Positions 25,662 to 33,714 of a stretch of DNA of 64,000 nt are shown here, one piece after another. Source of the DNA: an uncultured Paracoccaceae bacterium. GTDB lineage: Bacteria; Pseudomonadota; Alphaproteobacteria; Rhodobacterales; Rhodobacteraceae. The number at the start of each line of letters is the position of its first letter. The first letter of the stretch is position 1. Where the stretch lies: positions 814,501-878,500 of the forward strand of contig CANLNT010000002.1 of assembly GCA_947492825.1 (NCBI GenBank), in the 5' to 3' direction. The position numbers and the translations under genes were made by a program. The notes under the pieces are model-generated. The model made no database searches, was not told the DNA's origin, and saw only the letters and a program-made list of their open reading frames with translations.

Positions 25662-28417
25662 GCCGATCTGCGTTGCGACAGGAGCGCTTTACCATCACTG
25701 ATGGCGCTGTAGGGGCGGTCTGATATGCGGGCCCACGCGTTGCGGGCAGCCGTGTTGGCAAAGGACGCATCGGCCTGCAACGTTTCGGGAAAATTGGCGA
25801 TCACATTTGCAATGCCGGGGTCAAGATCAACAGTGGCCAGCCAGTCACCGACAGGTAACGCGTTGAAATCAGTGGGCGTGATGGATGTATCCGCCATCAG
25901 GTTGTAAATCGGAATATCTGTTGCCGTGATAGGGCCAAGGAGGAACGCCGCGGTAGCGGTCACGTCGGTCATTGGAAAGGTCAGTGATTGCGGCATGTGA
26001 TCGGCCTGCAAAGATGCCTCTAGGATGATTTCATAAATGTCGCGCGGGTTTGGGGCATCCAGATCGTAAAGCGACGGCAGCCGGACAATCGCGGCGGAAA
26101 TACCCGAAACACGGATCGCTGTTTCTGCCGCAATTTTTGCAGCGCCGTAGCCTGTGATATCGTCCCACAGCTTGGCGGGTGCTTCTGGCCAGGGGCCTCC
26201 GCGATCGGGAAAAACCGAACTGGAGGAGGTAAAGCGCAGGTCTGCACTTGCATCGCGACAAAACTGCAAAACCGTGTCCATGCCACGTGCCGACCAGTTC
26301 AGCATCTCAGCGCGCCCAATGGCGAGGTTCACCATCGCCGCGCAATGAATAACCTGTCTGACAGAGGCTGCCAGTGCTTTGGCCGGGGATGGATCAAGGC
26401 CGAAGTCGGGCGCATCCAGCGTTCCCGGAACCATCACGTAGCGATCAGGCGCGACACCATTGGTCTGCGCGACTTCGTCCAGCCGATCACGTGCACCACG
26501 ATTTTTGTCACGGACGAGGCAATAGATCACCTCTCCTGCGGGAAGATCACGCGCCGCACGGGCCAAAACATGACCACCAAGAAACCCGGTAACGCCGGTC
26601 AGCAAAATGCCGGGACGGTCAAAAGTGTCTGTGGGCGCAGGCGTATCGGCCTCTTGCGTCATTAACTGATCAAGCCTGTGCAGCGGCACATTCATGGCGA
26701 GTTCAAAGTCGATGGGGCGTCGGTAAGCCTTTTCCAGCTCAAGCATCAAGGTGACACACATCAAGCTGTCACCGCCTTGGTCATGAAAGCTAAGCGCGGG
26801 ATCAATCTGCGATGGCGCGCACCCCATAGCGGTTGCGGCGGCGGCAATCACGGCATCCTCAGCGGCGCTTTCAGGGTCGGCGTCATCCTTGACCACCGGC
26901 AAAGCGCGCATGTTTGCCTTGCCAGAGACCGGATGCAGGGGCAGCGCATCCATTTGCACCAAGAACGACGGCACACAATAGGTCGGCAACACCTCGCGCA
27001 GCTCGGCGGCAAAGTCAGGCGGGATGCGATTTGTGTCTGCCGTCAGTCCCCATCTATCTTTATTGGCCCGAGCCTGAGTGGCATCCGCGGCATAGTAAAA
27101 GATCAGGCTTGGGCCGCGTGTTCCGACGTCCGCCACCCATGGTGCAGCGCTGGAAAAGGATAGTTTTTCGCGCAACGTATCGGTCAGTTCGCGCGTTTGG
27201 ATCGAAAACCCACGGAGTTTGAGCATATGGGCAATGCGCCCTTCAATGTGCAGCGCGCCCGTGTCATCGACCCAAGCCTGATCACCTGTATCATAGAGCC
27301 GTGTCTTGCGTCCTTGAATAGTGAGTTCACGAAACCGCAGGCGGGTTTCTTCAGGGCGATTGATATAACCGCGTCCCAACATTCGCGGCCCTTCAAAATG
27401 CAACTGACCAGATGTGCCAACGGGACACGGCGTGTCTGTTTCATCCAGAATAACGGCCCGAAGATGTTCCATTGGCACACCAACCGACACGGGGGCATCG
27501 CCCGCAGGCCCTGTCAAATGCGACATGCAGACATCATGTGTTTCGCAGATGCTATAAAGGTTCCACAACGCGGTGTTCGGCAATTTCGCGAGCGATGTTG
27601 TGATCAGTTCGTCGTCTACGACCTCTCCGTTGAGAACAACGCGGCTAAGGGGTAAGCGGTTGGCCTTTGTCGTGTCGAGCGCGGTGAGGAACGTGTTGTA
27701 AAACGATGGCGTGAACAGCATTTCGTCGACGTTATGTGCGATCAGGAAATCTGCCAGTTCGCTCGGGTTGAACAATGTGCTGGCATCAGGGAACCACAAT
27801 TCGGCACCTTTGCGCAGCGGGCGAAACATCTCCCAAATCGCAAACACATAGATGCCCACGCGTATGCCGTGGTGGTAAGGCGTAAATGCGTCACGCCATT
27901 CATAGGACAGAAAGGCAGCGTCTTGGGCCACGGGAATGCACTTTGGCCGCCCCGTCGTGCCAGATGTTGCCACAAGATAGATCGGATCATCCGGGGACAC
28001 GGGGGTTGCACGCAACGGTTCGTTTAGTGCGCGTTCCTCTTGCAAGAGTGCCGTCGCATCAACGACCTTACAATCACCCGGCAGGTGGCCAGCCGGGGCG
28101 GGTTGGCACGACACCACCAGACTAACCTGCAATTCGGAAATGATGTTGTGCAGAACCATTTGCGGCATAGCAGGGTCCAGGTGCACAAAGGGCCGCCCTG
28201 CAATCACACAGCCCACGGCACTTGCGGCCATTGCCACCCCGGGAGAGCCGAAAATGCCTATGATCTGGGGCGTCTGCAGAGACTGGCCAAGGTCTTGGAC
28301 AAATGCGCCGAGCCTACGGTAGGATATTGTACGATGCCGATCAGACAACGCAGGCGCATCACTGAACTTTTCGATGGCTTGGACAAGATCATCGGCGACA
28401 GTCTGGGATGGGATCAT
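25634..28417 (-). CDS. Stand-alone NRPS-like adenylation-thiolation-thioester reductase (A-T-R) protein
   Basis: 927-residue enzyme expected to adenylate a carboxylic acid, load it on its carrier domain and release it reductively as an aldehyde. Adenylation domain about 1-510: VATSGTTGRPK (A3, 149-159), A5 region NLYSICETHDV (286-296), A7 YDTGD (375-379), A10 Lys500 in PVSGKANM. Carrier domain about 515-590, phosphopantetheine site Ser551 in GGDSL. Reductase domain about 600-900: TGVTGFLGG (607-615) and Tyr757-x3-Lys761. No condensation domain, so it is not a peptide-forming line. Where amino-acid-activating domains carry FDxSxWE, this one reads YVFAIWE, lacking the amino-anchoring Asp. Start chosen at 28417 with AAAAGGAC upstream. 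Substrate unknown. Confidence 0.88.
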   Translation of the reverse strand: MIPSQTVADDLVQAIEKFSDAPALSDRHRTISYRRLGAFVQDLGQSLQTPQIIGIFGSPGVAMAASAVGCVIAGRPFVHLDPAMPQMVLHNIISELQVSLVVSCQPAPAGHLPGDCKVVDATALLQEERALNEPLRATPVSPDDPIYLVATSGTTGRPKCIPVAQDAAFLSYEWRDAFTPYHHGIRVGIYVFAIWEMFRPLRKGAELWFPDASTLFNPSELADFLIAHNVDEMLFTPSFYNTFLTALDTTKANRLPLSRVVLNGEVVDDELITTSLAKLPNTALWNLYSICETHDVCMSHLTGPAGDAPVSVGVPMEHLRAVILDETDTPCPVGTSGQLHFEGPRMLGRGYINRPEETRLRFRELTIQGRKTRLYDTGDQAWVDDTGALHIEGRIAHMLKLRGFSIQTRELTDTLREKLSFSSAAPWVADVGTRGPSLIFYYAADATQARANKDRWGLTADTNRIPPDFAAELREVLPTYCVPSFLVQMDALPLHPVSGKANMRALPVVKDDADPESAAEDAVIAAAATAMGCAPSQIDPALSFHDQGGDSLMCVTLMLELEKAYRRPIDFELAMNVPLHRLDQLMTQEADTPAPTDTFDRPGILLTGVTGFLGGHVLARAARDLPAGEVIYCLVRDKNRGARDRLDEVAQTNGVAPDRYVMVPGTLDAPDFGLDPSPAKALAASVRQVIHCAAMVNLAIGRAEMLNWSARGMDTVLQFCRDASADLRFTSSSSVFPDRGGPWPEAPAKLWDDITGYGAAKIAAETAIRVSGISAAIVRLPSLYDLDAPNPRDIYEIILEASLQADHMPQSLTFPMTDVTATAAFLLGPITATDIPIYNLMADTSITPTDFNALPVGDWLATVDLDPGIANVIANFPETLQADASFANTAARNAWARISDRPYSAISDGKALLSQRRSAYQSAPALT

Positions 28418-28772
28418 AGTGCGTGTCCTTTTGTTTAGGAGACCTAACAAGACTATTCAAAAATGACACCGTATTTTTCAGACCTTTCCAGACCGGCCGA
28501 ATGGAATTGCCTGGCATCGACGCTTGGTTCGATCTGCACTAGAGCAGTCATTTGTGACCTTAGCCGTACCGGCCAAAATCGGCGCTTCCCGAACTTTCGC
28601 CGCGACCGATGGTCAGGTCAGCAATGCCGGTTTTTCGCGTCTTCGCTACACCTTTGGCGTTGCGTTTTACGTGTCTGATATTCGACGGCTGATGTGATTT
28701 CGGAAACCGGTTTGCATCGCTTTCCGGCGCTCGCTAGGGTCCGGCCTTTACGTCATATGAAGGGACACAGCG
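28418..28772. other. Intergenic region, A-T-R gene / FKBP gene
   Basis: About 355 bases between divergent genes. Small frames here have no family resemblance or ribosome-binding site and I do not call them. GC is visibly lower than in flanking operons near the A-T-R start. The only structured site seen is the imperfect inverted repeat at 28431-28450. Confidence 0.5.
28431..28450 (-). promoter_or_regulatory. Inverted repeat just upstream of the A-T-R start
   Basis: TTGTTTAGG and CCTAACAA flank a 3-base centre, one unpaired T in the left arm. It ends 14 bases before the start codon, where a repressor would block transcription or a hairpin would mask the ribosome-binding site. Visible symmetry only; no regulator assigned. 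Confidence 0.35.
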
Positions 28773-29207
28773 ATGAGCACGGCAAAAGCGGGCGATACTG
28801 TCCAGATCCACTATACCGGAACACTGGCAGGAGGCGAAGTTTTTGACAGCTCTGAAGGGCGCGATCCGCTGGAATTTGCGGTCGGCGCAGGCATGATCAT
28901 TCCCGGTCTTGACGCGGCAATTCCGGGCATGGCCGTCGGTGACAAGAAGGTGGTCGAGGTCGCTGCCGATCAGGCCTATGGCCCGGTGAACGATCAGGCG
29001 CGGCAGGCAATTCCGCGCGAAGGTATTCCGGCCGACATCCCGTTGGAAATCGGCACGCAATTGCAGATGCAAAGCCCCGAGGGGCAGGTGATCCCGGTGA
29101 CTGTGGCCGAGGTCACAGAGACCGAAGTGACGCTGGACGCCAACCATCCGCTGGCGGGCAAGGATCTAACCTTTGCGATTGAAATGGTGTCGATCGCCAC
29201 AGGCTAA
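28773..29207 (+). CDS. FKBP-type peptidyl-prolyl isomerase, SlyD-like
   Basis: Proline isomerase and chaperone of 144 residues. The FKBP core opens with VQIHYTGTLAGGEVFDSS and continues with PLEFAVGAGMIIPGLD; an insert-in-flap segment follows (about 60-125), returning to the core with LAGKDLTFAIEMV. This is the short SlyD/FkpB layout without the histidine-rich metal-binding tail of E. coli SlyD. No signal peptide, so cytoplasmic. Ribosome-binding site AAGGGA 10 bases upstream. Confidence 0.92.
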   Translation: MSTAKAGDTVQIHYTGTLAGGEVFDSSEGRDPLEFAVGAGMIIPGLDAAIPGMAVGDKKVVEVAADQAYGPVNDQARQAIPREGIPADIPLEIGTQLQMQSPEGQVIPVTVAEVTETEVTLDANHPLAGKDLTFAIEMVSIATG

Positions 29208-29302
29208 GCTTGCAAGGTGACAGCGATTTGCGATTCATTGCGCGTTAACACCCTCTTTGGAAATCCTTGCTATGTCCCAATTTAGGGCATGGTGGAGCAG
29301 TC

Positions 29303-30091
29303 ATGGAATTTATTGTAAAGGCGGTCGCACCCGTTGGGGCGGTTGATTTTGTTGTCAAATTGCTTGTTTGCCTGGTGCTCTGGAACCTGTTGGCGATTGC
29401 TGTTGTTTTTGGGATGTATGGGACGTTTTCGTCAGGATTGCGGGGGCAATTGATCGAAACCACGGCGATTGGGCTACTGCCTGCATTCCTGTCGTTGAAA
29501 GTGATCCAATACCAACACAAGCTGCAGACCAAACTGGCAGAATTGGCCGCGACCGACATGCTAACCGGGTTGCGCAACAGGCGTGCGTTTCTGGCGGACG
29601 TCGAGCAAGCGCGCCCGCGACACGCGCAGTCATTTGTGCTGCTGGCGGACGTCGATTTTTTCAAACGCATCAATGACACCTACGGCCACGAGGTCGGCGA
29701 TGTTTGCCTTGAAGCGGTAGCGAAAAGGCTGCGCGGTCTTGAAGCAGAGAATGTCATCGTGGGCCGATTGGGCGGCGAAGAATTTGGTCTGTGTTATCTG
29801 GGGGCGACGCGCCCGGATGCCGCGGCCCTGAGCGATGCAGTCTGCGCACCGATCGAATTGCAACCCGATGGTGTGCCAGCGGATATTCGGATGACCCTGT
29901 CTGTGGGCTGCGCCATTATGGATGACACGCGCCCACTGAAAGAGGTGATCGCCTGTGCGGATCGGGCGCTATACGACGCAAAGGCCGCAGGTCGCGCCCG
30001 TGCTGTCATCGTCTCGGAACCCTGGGAAATTTGCCCCGATACAGGCATCATCATGCCGCGCGACCCACCCCAGGTGGCGCGAAGCGCATAA
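29303..30091 (+). CDS. Membrane-anchored diguanylate cyclase
   Basis: Synthesises the second messenger c-di-GMP from two GTP. The 262-residue protein has two predicted membrane helices (about 14-40 and 50-67), a short linker helix, and a GGDEF domain with LTGLRNRRAF, ADVDFFKRINDTYGHEVGD and the active-site GGEEF at 157-161. The RxxD inhibitory site normally five residues before the active site is absent, so product inhibition is probably weak. I prefer ATG 29303, preceded by GGAG, over an upstream TTG at 29267. Neighbours give no hint of the output pathway. Confidence 0.88.
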   Translation: MEFIVKAVAPVGAVDFVVKLLVCLVLWNLLAIAVVFGMYGTFSSGLRGQLIETTAIGLLPAFLSLKVIQYQHKLQTKLAELAATDMLTGLRNRRAFLADVEQARPRHAQSFVLLADVDFFKRINDTYGHEVGDVCLEAVAKRLRGLEAENVIVGRLGGEEFGLCYLGATRPDAAALSDAVCAPIELQPDGVPADIRMTLSVGCAIMDDTRPLKEVIACADRALYDAKAAGRARAVIVSEPWEICPDTGIIMPRDPPQVARSA

Positions 30092-30114
30092 CGGTGCAGT
30101 CCCGCCGGTGGCTG

Positions 30115-30900
30115 TTACAGGTGGTCCGGTTGCGGCATGCCCAGTACGTGGAATCCGCCGTCGACATGGATGACCTCGCCACTGGTGTGGCTGCCGACAT
30201 CTGACGCCAGATAGACCGCCGTGCCGCCCACCGCCTCGAGCGTGGCATTGCCAAGCGGGGCATTTTCCCCGGTGTGTTTGTAGGTCTTGCGCGCGCCGCC
30301 GATCGCCGCCCCGGCCAGGGTTTTCATCGGTCCGGGGCTGATCGCGTTTACGCGAATGCCCTGCTGGCCAAGGTCATTGGCCAGATAGCGCGTGGCACTT
30401 TCCAATGCCGCCTTGGCGACGCCCATGACGTTGTAGAACGGGGTGACGCGGTTGCTGCCTTGATAGGTCAGCGTCATCAGCGCGCCGCCGTTTGGCATCA
30501 TCTCGGACGCGCGGCGGGCGACGTCGATGAAGCTGTAGCAAGAGATCGTCAGCGAGTTGCGGAAGTTGTCGGCGCTGGTGTTGATAAACCGGCCTGTCAG
30601 CTCATTCTTGTCGGAATAGGCGATGGCGTGCACCACAAAGTCGATGCTGTCCCAACGGTCCTTGAGTGCGGAAAAGGCGGCATCCATTGACGCCTCATCT
30701 GTGACATCCACATCGACCATCAGATCCGATCCTACGCTTTCTGCAAGGGGTTTCAGACGGCTGCCAAAGGCCTCGCCCTGATAAGTAAAGGCCAGTTCGG
30801 CCCCCGCTTCTGCCATGGCTTTGGCGATGCCCCAAGCAATAGAGCGTTCGTTCGCGACGCCCATGATCAGGCCGCGCTTGCCTTGCATTGAAATCGTCAT
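30115..30900 (-). CDS. fabI: Enoyl-[acyl-carrier-protein] reductase (NADH)
   Basis: Last reduction in each cycle of fatty-acid elongation; target of triclosan in many bacteria. 261 residues. It has the FabI-type SDR signature: GVANERSIAWGIAKAM near the N-terminus and the Tyr-x6-Lys catalytic pair in FYNVMGVAKAALE. The start at 30900 gives MTISMQGKRGLIMGVAN; the upstream extension to 31005 runs into the promoter region. It is followed (upstream on the + strand map) by the rhodanese gene in the same direction, about 64 bases away. Confidence 0.95.
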   Translation of the reverse strand: MTISMQGKRGLIMGVANERSIAWGIAKAMAEAGAELAFTYQGEAFGSRLKPLAESVGSDLMVDVDVTDEASMDAAFSALKDRWDSIDFVVHAIAYSDKNELTGRFINTSADNFRNSLTISCYSFIDVARRASEMMPNGGALMTLTYQGSNRVTPFYNVMGVAKAALESATRYLANDLGQQGIRVNAISPGPMKTLAGAAIGGARKTYKHTGENAPLGNATLEAVGGTAVYLASDVGSHTSGEVIHVDGGFHVLGMPQPDHL

Positions 30901-30964
30901 GTCTGCCCTCACGTGCTTTTGGCAATCTGTGGCGGCTTTGGCCGGACCCGTCAAGGTCAGGGGG

Positions 30965-31339
30965 TCAATCCTCGGTCGGGCCGCCTGCCTCTTTCCAGTC
31001 ACCAATGCCGCCGACGTTGGTCACATTGGCATACCCCATGTCCTGCAGCGTCTTGCCGGCAAGGGCTGCCTGGCCACCTGCACCGCACACCAGAAAGATC
31101 TCTGCATCCTTTTGCAGAAACGGTTTGTGAAACGGCAAATCCGGGTCAGCGGCAAACTCCATGAACCCGCGCGGGACGCGTTCTGCGCCCTTGATCGTGC
31201 CAGATTTCGCGATGTCGCCACTGTCACGCACGTCGATCCAGACACCGCCGCCCTGCGCATGGCGGGCGACCGCATCAGCAGCAGAGATACGGGTCACAAC
31301 GGCGTTGGCTTCGTCCAGATAGTCCTTGGCAGTTTTCAT
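30965..31339 (-). CDS. Single-domain rhodanese-like protein
   Basis: 124 residues forming one rhodanese fold; such proteins carry sulfane sulfur as a cysteine persulfide. The active-site cysteine is present in LVCGAGGQAAL, a 6-residue loop compatible with sulfurtransferase rather than phosphatase function. Start at 31339 (MKTAKDYLDEANAVVTRIS) with AAGGAG upstream. It precedes fabI on the same strand; a functional connection is not apparent. Confidence 0.88.
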   Translation of the reverse strand: MKTAKDYLDEANAVVTRISAADAVARHAQGGGVWIDVRDSGDIAKSGTIKGAERVPRGFMEFAADPDLPFHKPFLQKDAEIFLVCGAGGQAALAGKTLQDMGYANVTNVGGIGDWKEAGGPTED

Positions 31340-31362
31340 CTTTGGGCTCCTTTTTGTGCGTT

Positions 31363-31386
31363 CCGGGTCATTTGAACACGACCCGG
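31363..31386. other. Hairpin between RTX gene 1 and the rhodanese gene
   Basis: Perfect 7-base stem CCGGGTC / GACCCGG with a 10-base loop. It sits just past the stop of the first RTX gene. It has no run of T on either strand, so it may be a weak or factor-dependent terminator or an operator. Confidence 0.35.
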
Positions 31387-31405
31387 ACACTGCAATCCAG
31401 CCCCG

Positions 31406-33571
31406 TCAGAGGATAATAAAGATATCATCCGACAATTGGTTCACGGTGATGTTCTGAACGGTCAGGATATCGCCGTTGCCCATATTAAAGACCACATCGC
31501 TGCCGACTTGCGTGGCGATGCTGAAAACGTTGCCGGGATTGGCAAAACCTTCAAAAGTCAGACGGTCGGTGTTGTTCTTGAAGTCCGTGATCGTGTCCAG
31601 ATCATCGCCCTTGACGTAGACGAAGGTATCGACGCCGGTGCCGCCGGTCATCTTGTCATCGCCGCTACCTGATGTCAGCCGGTCGATGCCGCCGCCGCCT
31701 TTGACGTTGTCGTCGCCGGAACCGCCGAACAGCAGGTCAGAGTCTGAGCCCCCTGAAAGCAGGTCATCGCCTGATCCCCCAAAAAGGGAGTCGTCGCCGG
31801 AACCGCCAAACAGCTTGTCGTTGTCGCCGCCGCCTTCAAGCCTGTCGTTGTCAATCTGCCCATAGATGTTGTCGTCACCCTTGCGCCCGACAAGACGATC
31901 ATCGCCATCAGAGCCGCGTAAGAAATTGCGGCCGTCGGTGCCAAAAAGCGAGTCGTTGCCTTCGTTGCCGTTGACGTTTTCAAAGCCGTCGATGACGTAC
32001 TGATTGCCTGGGCCAAGATCGCCAAAGCGTTGTTTCAAATCGACTTTGGAATCGACGGAGAGGTTGACGTTGAGCAGGTCTGTGCCGCTGCCGCCATAGA
32101 TACGGCCACCGCCACTGTCCAGCGTGACCCGGTCGTTGTCAGCACCCGCCTTGATGACGTCATAGCCGCCATCGGTGAAGATTTGATCTTCGCCGCCCAG
32201 CGTTTCGATGGTGTTGTTACCGTTGCCGCCACCGACAAAGTCGTCCTGTGCGGTGCCGATGACATTTTCGATGTTGGACAGCACGTCGCCCCCGGCCAGC
32301 CCTCCGTTGAAAGTGCCAAAGAGGATATCAAGACTGATGCCGAGTTCGGACTTTGAGTAGTCCACGGTGTCCTGACCATCGCCGCCGTCGATGATGACGT
32401 TGCCAGCCTTGTTGATGCGGATGTAGTCGTCACCCAGACCGGCGGTGACGGTGCTGTCGCCTGCGCCAATGAAGATGCGGTCGTCGCCCTCGCCGCCTTC
32501 GACGGTGTCGTTGCCGCCGCCGGCGTAGAGTTTGTCATCGCCGCCGCCGCCAAAGATGGAGTCGTCGCCCAGCCCGCCATAGATCGTGTCATTGCCACCG
32601 ACGATGGTTCCTGTGAGGACGAAATCGGCGTCACCATATAGTCTGTCGTTCAGGCTTCCGCCGCGGATCAAATCGTCGCCACCGATCAGACGTCCGTTCG
32701 AGACAGAAGCAACATCGCCAACGATGAAATTGGATGACATGTCGTGGCCGGTAATCGTGTCATTGCCACCAAACAACGTAGCGGAATCCAGCAGCCGTTC
32801 CGTATCACCGAATAGGGTGTAGCCAGACGTCAGGGTGTCGCCACCAGAGGCGTCGATCACGTCATCGCCACCAACGACCGTTGCTGAATTTTCGATGCTG
32901 AAGGCTTCGCCCAAAACCTTGATCGTCGCTGCGGGCCCGCCCCCGGTCAGCGGTTTGACGACCAGGATATCATCGCCACCCTGCGCAAAGGCGGTATCGG
33001 CCACGAAATCATAGTCGCCATAGATCAGCCGTGCGTAGCCCGTGAAGTGGGTTGTCCCCGACGTCACAATTGCCGTACCGTCGACACGTTCGAAGGACCC
33101 GAAAACGCGGGAATCAAACAGATCTACCCAATCCCCGGTGACAAAGACATCATCGCCATTGAACGTCCCGCTATCAATTTCCTTCCCATCACCAAAAAAC
33201 AGAGCCTCGCCACCGGCTTCGGCATGAAAGCGCGTTTCACCTGCAACCAAGACGTCCCAGTATTCCGCTTTCGCCGGAGCGCCCGCCCCGGCAGAGCCAA
33301 GCAGCAATGTGCCATCAATGCTGAGATCCGTTACAGTGAGCGCGACCGTGGTGCTGCCATCCGTCGTCCCGACGGTCACCCGTTCGATCTGACCGGACAC
33401 AAACTGATTGCTGCCATTCACGACAATATTGACGCCGGTCAGCGTGACACGCTGCCCATCGTCGCTGAGATAGACGTAGCTGGTCGTGGTGCTGCTGATA
33501 AAGGATGCAAATGTCGGGTCATCCGCAAAAACGCCGATGTCGGAATCGGAGGTTACTTCAAAATTGGCCAT
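31406..33571 (-). CDS. RTX (hemolysin-type calcium-binding) protein 1
   Basis: About 721-residue acidic protein with no signal peptide, expected to be secreted by a type I system. N-terminal ordered domain about 1-115; a middle region with spaced GGDD/GGND blocks about every 30-35 residues; classical RTX nonapeptides (GGxGxDxxx) in two clusters near 330-385 and 560-655 that would form calcium-filled beta-rolls; and a C-terminal 70-residue domain ending in hydrophobic DDIFIIL, typical of a type I signal. No enzyme domain is recognisable. ATG 33571 is chosen; a GTG 12 bases upstream with AGGAAAG in front is an alternative. No T1SS genes lie nearby. Confidence 0.85.
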   Translation of the reverse strand: MANFEVTSDSDIGVFADDPTFASFISSTTTSYVYLSDDGQRVTLTGVNIVVNGSNQFVSGQIERVTVGTTDGSTTVALTVTDLSIDGTLLLGSAGAGAPAKAEYWDVLVAGETRFHAEAGGEALFFGDGKEIDSGTFNGDDVFVTGDWVDLFDSRVFGSFERVDGTAIVTSGTTHFTGYARLIYGDYDFVADTAFAQGGDDILVVKPLTGGGPAATIKVLGEAFSIENSATVVGGDDVIDASGGDTLTSGYTLFGDTERLLDSATLFGGNDTITGHDMSSNFIVGDVASVSNGRLIGGDDLIRGGSLNDRLYGDADFVLTGTIVGGNDTIYGGLGDDSIFGGGGDDKLYAGGGNDTVEGGEGDDRIFIGAGDSTVTAGLGDDYIRINKAGNVIIDGGDGQDTVDYSKSELGISLDILFGTFNGGLAGGDVLSNIENVIGTAQDDFVGGGNGNNTIETLGGEDQIFTDGGYDVIKAGADNDRVTLDSGGGRIYGGSGTDLLNVNLSVDSKVDLKQRFGDLGPGNQYVIDGFENVNGNEGNDSLFGTDGRNFLRGSDGDDRLVGRKGDDNIYGQIDNDRLEGGGDNDKLFGGSGDDSLFGGSGDDLLSGGSDSDLLFGGSGDDNVKGGGGIDRLTSGSGDDKMTGGTGVDTFVYVKGDDLDTITDFKNNTDRLTFEGFANPGNVFSIATQVGSDVVFNMGNGDILTVQNITVNQLSDDIFIIL

Positions 33572-33714
33572 GCACGCGCTCACTCTTTCCTAAACATTTC
33601 GTTAATTTCTTTGACCCTAGGGCAGAATTTTCTGTGGTGCAAAAGAAGTTCGCCAAACGGAAGCCGACCGCACGTGGTGCGGCCGGTCGCTTGGAATGGG
33701 TCGAGAATGCCTTT
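33572..33714. other. Spacer between the two RTX genes
   Basis: 143 bases. It contains the ribosome-binding site AGGAAAG of RTX gene 1 and no convincing terminator hairpin for RTX gene 2, so read-through from gene 2 to gene 1 is possible. Confidence 0.4.

Noticed and set aside
28463-28678. 71-codon frame in the A-T-R/FKBP intergenic region
   Set aside because: No ribosome-binding site, Cys/Arg-rich low-quality protein, no similarity recognised.
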